Shown here one piece after another: positions 16,651-21,651 of a DNA stretch of 21,651 nt; the stretch's first letter is position 1; each line of letters starts with the position of its first letter. The position numbers were made by a program, and so were the translations under genes. The notes below the pieces were generated by a model. The model had not been told where the DNA came from, made no database searches, and worked only from the letters and a program-made list of their open reading frames with translations. This DNA is from Gemmatimonas phototrophica (GTDB lineage: Bacteria > Gemmatimonadota > Gemmatimonadetes > Longimicrobiales > Gaopeijiaceae), in NCBI GenBank assembly GCA_945876015.1, contig CAMCNM010000003.1, positions 1 through 21,651 on the forward strand, in the 5' to 3' direction.

Positions 16651-16866
16651 GGGCCGCTTGTGGAAAAGGCCCCGAGCCAGTGGAGAACCGTACCGAGCCC
16701 CATCACGCCGCTAAACGTTTTCCACGCCTGTGGATAAGCTCTCACAAGGTAGGAAAATAAACAGGTTTCGGTGTTCGTTCACGGGTACTTATCCCCATCT
16801 CCTGCAACGCCCTTCCTCACCCCCTGTCGGTTATCCACCCCGGAACTGGCCGGGTCCTTCCTGGCC
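16651..16866. other. DnaA-box cluster: alternative origin or DnaA-titration site
   Basis: Non-coding gap of 216 bp with six TTATCCACA-like boxes: 16659-16667 (TGTGGAAAA), 16679-16687 (AGTGGAGAA, weak), 16718-16726 (TTTTCCACG), 16729-16737 (TGTGGATAA, perfect), 16789-16797 (TTATCCCCA) and 16831-16839 (TTATCCACC). The third and fourth face each other 2 bp apart. An A/T-richer stretch (about 16741-16766) separates the two groups. These boxes match consensus better than those between dnaA and dnaN. No DnaA-trio is evident. It may be the real origin, half of a bipartite origin, or a DnaA-titrating/regulatory cluster. Confidence 0.7.
16729..16737 (-). promoter_or_regulatory. Consensus DnaA box
   Basis: TGTGGATAA is the exact reverse complement of TTATCCACA, the only perfect DnaA box I found in the window, and is paired head to head with TTTTCCACG 2 bp to the left. 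Confidence 0.8.
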
Positions 16867-17619
16867 ATGAAACTAGAATCTCTCCTCGAATATCTCGATG
16901 GATATCTCGGGGTCACGGGGCACCCTGACTACCCGAACGCCCTGAACGGCCTTCAGGTCGCGGGCTCCGGCGAGGTGACACGGGTCTGCACCGCGGTGGA
17001 CGCCTCCGAGCAGGCGATCGAGGAAGCCGCTCGGTCGGGGGCGAACCTCCTGATGGTCCATCACGGACTCTTCTGGGACGGGCTCCGGCCCATCACCGGC
17101 CGCCGCCACCGCAAGCTCGACCGACTGTTCCGAAGCGCGATGGGGCTTTACAGCGTGCACCTCCCGCTCGACAGTCATCGGGAGATCGGCAACTGCATCC
17201 TGCTCGCGCGGGCACTGGGGCTCACGCCGCTCGGGCGACTCGGCGCCTACCAGGGAACAGAGCTGGGGTGGTGGGGGGAAACCACGCTCGATCGCGACGC
17301 ATTCGTGGCGCGCGCGAGGAGCGTGCTCGGCGGTCCGGTTCAGGTGCTCGCCCATGGACCCGCCCAGATCGAGCGAGTCGGCGTGATCACGGGATCGGGC
17401 GGATCGTTCATCGAACAGGCGGCGCGTCTGGGATTGGACACGCTGGTGACGGGCGAGGGCGCGCATCACGTCGCGATCGATGCCGCCGAGCTCGGGCTGA
17501 ACGTCGTGTACGGTGGGCACTACGCGACGGAAACGTTCGGCATTCGCGCGCTCGGTGAGCATCTCGCGCAGCGCTTCGGGCTGGAGCAGCAATTCCTCGA
17601 ACTTCCTACGGGAACGTGA
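16867..17619 (+). CDS. Nif3-like dinuclear metal centre protein (DUF34)
   Basis: Widely conserved protein of uncertain function; some members are linked to GTP cyclohydrolase I or metal insertion. 250 residues from the ATG at 16867. Metal ligands are visible: MVHHGLFW (H65, H66), VHLPLDSH (H98, D102) and GGHYATET (H218, E222). GEGAHH at 196-201 is also typical. It is the short form without the inserted PII-like domain. The open frame extends upstream into the DnaA-box region but similarity begins at MKLESLLEYL. It follows the bactofilin by 216 bp and precedes a zinc-ribbon gene by 4 bp. Confidence 0.93.
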   Translation: MKLESLLEYLDGYLGVTGHPDYPNALNGLQVAGSGEVTRVCTAVDASEQAIEEAARSGANLLMVHHGLFWDGLRPITGRRHRKLDRLFRSAMGLYSVHLPLDSHREIGNCILLARALGLTPLGRLGAYQGTELGWWGETTLDRDAFVARARSVLGGPVQVLAHGPAQIERVGVITGSGGSFIEQAARLGLDTLVTGEGAHHVAIDAAELGLNVVYGGHYATETFGIRALGEHLAQRFGLEQQFLELPTGT

Positions 17620-17623
17620 CCTG

Positions 17624-18424
17624 ATGGCCTCCTCCATCTGTCCGCGCTGCGGCGCGGCTTCGACCGGAAACTTCTGCTCGTCGTGCGGCTCGTCGTTGGC
17701 CGCGGTGACGTGCCCGTCGTGCGGAACCACGCCCGCGCCCGGCGCCCGATTCTGCAACAAGTGCGGAGCCGGCCTGGCGGCGGACGCGGGCGTGGCGCCT
17801 GCCGCGGTACGCGCGGGAGGTGACAGCCCGGTCGCGTGGTGGATCGCGGGCGGGACGCTCGTCGCGCTCATCACGCTCGCCGCGTGGCCGGTGATCCGTC
17901 CGGGCGGTTCCGAGCCGGCCCCCGCCGCGGCGGTGGCTCCGTTCGCTCAGGGCGGAGCGGAGACCCCGAGCCAACCCAACGGCATGCCGGACCTCTCCCA
18001 GATGACTCCGCGCGAAGCGGCGGATCGTCTCTACGATCGCGTGATGAACGCGGTGTCCACGTCGGACGAGGCCACCGTACAGCAGTTCCTGCCGATGGCG
18101 CTGGCCGCGTACGACATGGCGCAGCCCCTCGACGTTGACGGGATGTATCACCTCTCCGTGCTGCAGCGCGCGGGCGGGGACTTCCAGGCTTCGCTCGCCA
18201 CCGCGCAGGGGGCGCTCGCGACGAACTCCGATCATCTGCTCCTGGTCGCGGCCGAGGCGGAGGCCGCGGAGGGCCTCGGGGACATGACCGCGGCAAAGAA
18301 GTCCTGGAAGCAGTATCTCGACGTGTACGACAAGCAGCGCTCGCTGGGACTCGAGGAATACACGGCGCACGAGGGTGTGCTCGAGTCGTCGCGCACGCAC
18401 GCGCGTGAGGTGGTCGGAGGCTAG
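17624..18424 (+). CDS. Double zinc-ribbon membrane protein with TPR-like domain
   Basis: 266 residues, function unknown. Two N-terminal zinc ribbons: CPRC/CSSC (C6, C9, C18, C21) and CPSC/CNKC (C30, C33, C44, C47). After an Ala/Gly linker comes a single TM segment about 69-90, a Pro/Ala-rich stretch, and an alpha-helical region about 125-260 with TPR-like pairs (for example YHLSVLQRAGGDFQASLATAQGALATN and LLLVAAEAEAAEGLGDMTAAKKSWKQYL). The ribbons would be cytoplasmic and the helical part outside. It starts 4 bp after the Nif3 gene, so the two are probably co-transcribed. Similar proteins are common in GC-rich environmental phyla. Specific partners are unknown. Confidence 0.75.
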   Translation: MASSICPRCGAASTGNFCSSCGSSLAAVTCPSCGTTPAPGARFCNKCGAGLAADAGVAPAAVRAGGDSPVAWWIAGGTLVALITLAAWPVIRPGGSEPAPAAAVAPFAQGGAETPSQPNGMPDLSQMTPREAADRLYDRVMNAVSTSDEATVQQFLPMALAAYDMAQPLDVDGMYHLSVLQRAGGDFQASLATAQGALATNSDHLLLVAAEAEAAEGLGDMTAAKKSWKQYLDVYDKQRSLGLEEYTAHEGVLESSRTHAREVVGG

Positions 18425-18563
18425 ACGAGGGCGGGAGGCCGGCGGGACCCGCGCATCGGCGTAACGGGTACTCAGGCCCCCCACGCAACCGCGAGGAGTC
18501 GTCACGGACGCTTCACGTTCGACCCAGCCGGGATACGCGCCCACCGGGAAGGATTCCGGCGAG

Positions 18564-19604
18564 GTGAAGCCCAAGGGCACGCTCCACATCCGTGGCCACG
18601 AGGGGGTGGACGTCATTCCCCTCCGGTCGCGGAAGCCCGAGTGGCTCAAGGTGCGCTCGCCCGGCGGGCCCAACTACCTGCGCCTCCAGGCACTCATGCG
18701 GACCGGCTCGCTCCACACCGTCTGCGAGGAGGCCGGTTGTCCGAACATCGGAGAGTGCTGGGAAGCGGGCACCGCGACGTTCATGATCCTCGGCGACGTG
18801 TGCACGCGCGCGTGCAAGTACTGCGGGGTGGCGCACGGAATGCCGGCGGGTCTCGACCGTGACGAGCCGCGACGGGTCGCGGAGACGGTCGCCGCGATGC
18901 AGCTCGAGCACGTCGTGATCACCAGCGTGAATCGCGACGAGCTTCCGGACGGTGGCGCTTCGATCTACGCGGAGACGATCCGCCGGATCCGCGACGCGGT
19001 GCCGGGCTGCTCCGTCGAGGTTCTGATCCCCGACTTCAAGGGCGATGAATCTGCCCTGCGCGTCGTCCTCGACGCGGAGCCTGCGATCCTCGGACACAAC
19101 CTGGAGACGGTCGCGCGTCTGCATCCCGACGTGCGTCCAGGGGGACGCTATTGGCGCTCGATCTCCTATCTCGGCGCGGCGAAGCGGATTCGTCCGGATG
19201 TCCTGACGAAGACCGGCATCATCCTGGGGATGGGCGAGGAGGCGGCGGAGATCAGGCAGGCGATGACCGACCTGCGTGAGGCCGGAGTGGACATCCTCAC
19301 ACTGGGTCAGTATCTCCGTCCCTCCGCTCAGCACATTCCCGTGGCGCGCTGGGTCACGCCGGCGGAATTCGCCGAGTGGAAGCGCGTGGGCGAGAGTGAT
19401 CTCGGCTTCCGCCACGTCGAGGCGGGCCCGCTCGTCCGCTCCAGCTACCATGCGAAGGAGCAGGCGCGTGAGGTCGAAGCGGGTGAGCCGGGTCGGATCC
19501 AGCAGGTGCTCGAGGCCGACGTGCTCGCTCCCGCCGAGCCGCCGTCGCTGCGGCTGGTGCAGATCGGGAGTCGCCCCTCTTCTCAAACGGTAGCAGGAGC
19601 CTGA
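18564..19604 (+). CDS. lipA: Lipoyl synthase
   Basis: Radical SAM enzyme that inserts two sulfurs into protein-bound octanoyl groups to make lipoyl on E2 subunits. 346 residues from the GTG at 18564. Auxiliary cluster cysteines C54, C59, C65 (CEEAGCPNIGEC), radical SAM cysteines C80, C84, C87 (CTRACKYC), and the C-terminal Ser ligand S293 in RSSYHA are all present. The tail is about 40 residues longer than usual. A strong GAGGAG (18493-18498) sits upstream in frame but is followed by GTC/ACG rather than a start codon, so a longer start is possible if that base is wrong. It directly precedes 2-oxoacid dehydrogenase remnants, matching its role. Confidence 0.96.
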   Translation: MKPKGTLHIRGHEGVDVIPLRSRKPEWLKVRSPGGPNYLRLQALMRTGSLHTVCEEAGCPNIGECWEAGTATFMILGDVCTRACKYCGVAHGMPAGLDRDEPRRVAETVAAMQLEHVVITSVNRDELPDGGASIYAETIRRIRDAVPGCSVEVLIPDFKGDESALRVVLDAEPAILGHNLETVARLHPDVRPGGRYWRSISYLGAAKRIRPDVLTKTGIILGMGEEAAEIRQAMTDLREAGVDILTLGQYLRPSAQHIPVARWVTPAEFAEWKRVGESDLGFRHVEAGPLVRSSYHAKEQAREVEAGEPGRIQQVLEADVLAPAEPPSLRLVQIGSRPSSQTVAGA

Positions 19605-19606
19605 CC

Positions 19607-19993
19607 ATGTCCGAAGCGGCCGCGAAGAAGCGCTCTTCGCAACGCGATGGAAAGGGTGGACCGGGAGACACACTGGACGGTGTCGCTCCCAAGGTCGCGC
19701 TCAAGCTGATGAAGGACATGCTCCTCTTCCGCCGCTTCGAGGAGAAGGCGGCGGAGGCGTACGCGATCGGCAAGATCGGCGGCTTCTGCCACCTGCATAC
19801 GGGCCAGGAAGGCTCGGCGGCCGGGACCATCGGCGCGCTGCGCGAGGACGACTACGTCAGCAGCGTGGTGGTCCGACCGCGCATGAGGTTGACCATGAGC
19901 TGTGACCACCGGGTGGTGGACGGGGCAACTGGCGCCCGCTTCCTCCAGACCCTCAGGGCGATGCTCGAGGAGCCGGCCGCCATCCTGATCTAG
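19607..19993 (+). pseudogene. Fusion remnant: E1-alpha N-terminus joined to E2 acyltransferase C-terminus
   Basis: A 128-residue open frame made of two unrelated enzymes. Residues about 1-86 match the start of pyruvate dehydrogenase E1-alpha (LMKDMLLFRRFEEKAAEAYAIGKIGGFCHLHTGQEGSA). Residues about 87-128 match the very end of the E2 dihydrolipoyl acyltransferase, with its catalytic DHRVVDG (H101, D105) and the closing EEPAAILI. The thiamine-binding part of E1-alpha, all of E1-beta and the lipoyl, binding and most catalytic parts of E2 are missing, about 3 kb. The fusion cannot be an active enzyme. It starts 2 bp after lipA, with an AGGAG upstream. Whether the deletion is real or an assembly error is open. 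Confidence 0.85.
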
Positions 19994-20020
19994 GGCGGCT
20001 TCACCTCGGCAACAGGAATC

Positions 20021-20297
20021 AGAATCCTCGTTCTGGATCGTCGCGCCCGCGCTGGCCTGGCCGCTACTGCCGCCCTGTTCCTCTCGGGCTATCTCCTGGT
20101 CTCCGCGCCCCTCCTCCTGTTCGGCGGCACCGGACCCCGAGTCGCCCTGCTCCTGGTCCATCTGTGCGCCGCGGCAGTCCTTGCCCTGCTGGCCTCCCGC
20201 CGCCGGCGAGGCTCGGCTGGATCCCTGGAACGGGCGGTCCTCGACTTCGCGCCGCTGCTCGCCGTTGCCCCCCCTCTACGCCGAGCTTCCAGCGCTG
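20021..20297 (+). pseudogene. Upstream, out-of-frame part of the PAP2-family gene
   Basis: In the frame beginning at 20021 this stretch encodes two hydrophobic segments (ATAALFLSGYLLVSAPLLLF and VALLLVHLCAAAVLALLA) followed by LDFAPLLAVAPPL. The natural continuation YAELPALMEG is in the next frame. The switch lies at a run of seven C bases (20268-20274), where six would keep the reading frame. No ATG, GTG or TTG start is present in this frame before the first membrane segment, so the true start is unknown, or a second indel exists. Otherwise the 304 bp from 19994 to the ATG at 20298 hold nothing else I can support. Confidence 0.55.
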
Positions 20298-20963
20298 ATG
20301 GAGGGAATGCCCGGGCCGGTCGTCTATCACGATCCGGCGATCGCGCGCGTCGAGGCGTTCCTCTTCGGCGGTCAGCCGGCCTTCGAGTGGGCGGGCGCGT
20401 CGCCATCGCTCGCCCTCAGCGAAATCCTGCACGCGTGCTACGGGTGTTACTATCCGATGATCTACGCCGCGCCGGCTCTGCTCTGGCTCGGGATCACGGG
20501 GCGCGATCGCACCGCCGAGCTGCGCGCCCGCGATTTCGGCGAGACGGTGCTCGCGCTCGAGGCATGCTTCTTCGTCTGTTTCTTCGTCTTCGTGATGTTT
20601 CCGGTGCAGGGACCGCGCTACCTCGGCGTGCCCGCGGGCATCCCGGACGGCCCGGTGCGGCGGATGGTGCTCTTCCTCCTCCAGACCGGATCCAGCCGTG
20701 GCGCGGCGTTCCCGTCCTCCCACGTCGCCGTGATCGTGACCCAGGTCGCGATGGCGATCCAGTTCCAGCGCGGCGGGGGTTGGGCCAGCCTCGTGATCGC
20801 GGTCGGTCTCGCCCTCGGGGCGGTCTACGGTGGGTTCCATTACGCCGTGGACGCGATCGCCGGAGCGTTGCTGGGCGTCGCCGTGGTGCCCCTCGCCGGA
20901 GCCTTTCGCCGCCGAGCCGATCTCGCCGCCACGGGGTTTACTTCGACTCCGGGCGCGGCCTAG
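20298..20963 (+). CDS. PAP2-superfamily membrane phosphatase/transferase (5' part frameshifted)
   Basis: Integral membrane protein of the PAP2 superfamily (PAP2_3-like); members act on lipid phosphates or transfer phosphohead groups. From the ATG at 20298 there are 221 residues; the same frame is open to a TTG at 20181. The catalytic signature is complete: Arg in VQGPRY, PSSH in AAFPSSHVA, and the HxxxxxD block GGFHYAVDAIAG with several membrane helices (ALLWLGITG, ACFFVCFFVFVMF, LVIAVGLALGA, AGALLGVAVVPLA). The missing N-terminal helices are encoded upstream out of frame. If the C7 run is miscalled the gene is intact and would be about 300 residues. It sits between 2-oxoacid dehydrogenase genes, with no obvious functional link. 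The exact substrate cannot be inferred. Confidence 0.7.
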   Translation: MEGMPGPVVYHDPAIARVEAFLFGGQPAFEWAGASPSLALSEILHACYGCYYPMIYAAPALLWLGITGRDRTAELRARDFGETVLALEACFFVCFFVFVMFPVQGPRYLGVPAGIPDGPVRRMVLFLLQTGSSRGAAFPSSHVAVIVTQVAMAIQFQRGGGWASLVIAVGLALGAVYGGFHYAVDAIAGALLGVAVVPLAGAFRRRADLAATGFTSTPGAA

Positions 20964-20999
20964 CTTTTCACATCCAATGACCTGTCGGGAGGACTCGCG

Positions 21000-21651
21000 G
21001 TGGCTGGCAATTCAGAAGTGGAAGGCAGCTTCGATCTCGTCGTGATCGGCAGCGGGCCCGGCGGCTACGTCGCTGCGATCCGCGCCGCGCAGCTTGGCCT
21101 CAAAGTCGCCTGCGTCGAGGCCGACAAGCTGGGCGGCGTCTGCCTCAACATCGGCTGCATCCCGACCAAGGCGCTGCTCTCCAGCGCGTTCCTGGTGAAC
21201 GAGGTGAAAGGCGGTGGGAAGCACGGCATCAAGGCTACCGGTCTGACCTTCGACCTCGGTCCCGCGCAGGAGAGGAGCCGCAAGGTCGCCGACCAGATGA
21301 ACAAGGGCATCGCGGGCCTGTTCAAGAAGAACAAGGTGACCCACGTGCAGGGGTATGCGCGCCTCGCGGGAAAAGGGAAGGTCGAGATCGACGCGGGGGG
21401 CCAGAAGAGCTTGCTGCAGGCGAAGCACGTCATCCTCGCCACCGGCTCGCGCCCGAAGGATCTGCCGTTTCTGAAGATCGACGAGGACCGCGTCATCAGC
21501 TCCACGGGTGCGCTCATGCAGGCGACGGCTCCGGCGACGCTGGCGGTCATCGGCGCGGGTGCCGTCGGGATGGAGTTCGCCGACGTGTTCAACGCCTACG
21601 GCTCGAAGGTGACCGTGATCGAGGCGATCGACCGGGTCCTTCCGCTCGAGG
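21000..21651 (+). CDS. lpdA: Dihydrolipoyl dehydrogenase, N-terminal part (runs off window)
   Basis: E3 component that reoxidises dihydrolipoyl groups of 2-oxoacid dehydrogenases with NAD+. 217 residues visible. The GTG at 21000 follows GGGAGG by 7 bp. FAD-binding IGSGPGG at 16-22; redox-active disulfide C48/C53 in GGVCLNIGCIPTK; ATGSRP; and the NAD-binding start IGAGAVGMEF near 189. The remaining NAD and dimerisation domains lie beyond base 21651. With lipA and the E1/E2 remnant it marks a pyruvate or related dehydrogenase locus. It could also serve other complexes such as glycine cleavage, so loss of E1/E2 here need not make it useless. Confidence 0.96.
   Translation, partial: MAGNSEVEGSFDLVVIGSGPGGYVAAIRAAQLGLKVACVEADKLGGVCLNIGCIPTKALLSSAFLVNEVKGGGKHGIKATGLTFDLGPAQERSRKVADQMNKGIAGLFKKNKVTHVQGYARLAGKGKVEIDAGGQKSLLQAKHVILATGSRPKDLPFLKIDEDRVISSTGALMQATAPATLAVIGAGAVGMEFADVFNAYGSKVTVIEAIDRVLPLE

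Noticed and set aside
16651..16673. GGGCC/GGCCC hairpin as a terminator after bactofilin
   Set aside because: Loop is long (about 12 bases, containing a DnaA box) and no T-tract follows.
18513..19673. Minus-strand open frame of 386 codons over lipA
   Set aside because: LipA carries all cluster cysteines on the plus strand; the opposite frame has no domain.
1..21651. CRISPR arrays, insertion sequences, tRNA or rRNA genes
   Set aside because: No regularly spaced direct repeats, transposase motifs, or tRNA/rRNA signatures were seen on reading through both strands.

Overview
This window is a GC-rich bacterial chromosome segment around the replication origin. It carries the classic rpmH-rnpA-yidD-yidC-mnmE-mnmG-parA-parB block beside dnaA and dnaN. 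The cell is probably Gram-negative: YidC has a long periplasmic domain, there are two likely lipoproteins, an M23 peptidase with a membrane anchor, and a bactofilin. High GC and the gene mix fit a poorly sampled phylum such as Gemmatimonadota or Candidatus Eisenbacteria, but the sequence alone does not settle this.

Left part (1-3900): a minus-strand cluster of a PrcB-like lipoprotein, a membrane histidine kinase and a sigma-54-type response regulator (cut by the window edge) forms a two-component operon. pyrE runs on the plus strand away from it and collides tail to tail with dnaN, overlapping it by 40 bp.

Origin core (3861-6910): dnaA and dnaN lie on the minus strand. Between them, 256 bp hold degenerate DnaA boxes, a TAG-repeat resembling DnaA-trios, and an AT-rich stretch, which is the standard oriC layout. 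A short divergent region separates dnaA from rpmH and carries a recognisable rpmH promoter.

Ribosome/membrane/tRNA block (6911-12989): rpmH, rnpA, yidD and yidC overlap or nearly touch. They are followed by mnmE, a frameshifted acylphosphatase gene and mnmG. The usual partner rsmG is absent after mnmG. In its place are an AT-rich stretch, a near-perfect parS site and a lipoprotein gene broken by an in-frame stop.

Segregation and envelope block (13717-16866): parA, parB, an M23 peptidase and a bactofilin form a tight operon. The operon ends in a 216-bp intergenic region with up to six DnaA boxes, one perfect, better matches than those between dnaA and dnaN. This second DnaA-box cluster is the most interesting regulatory feature here.

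Right part (16867-21651): a Nif3-family gene, a zinc-ribbon membrane protein, lipA, a short in-frame fusion of a pyruvate dehydrogenase E1-alpha start to an E2 acyltransferase end, a PAP2-family membrane gene with a frameshift in a C7 run, and the start of lpdA. The lipA/E1/E2/E3 genes point to a pyruvate (or related 2-oxoacid) dehydrogenase locus that has lost about three genes' worth of sequence, either in the genome or in the assembly. No rRNA, tRNA, CRISPR array, insertion sequence or convincing intrinsic terminator was seen.
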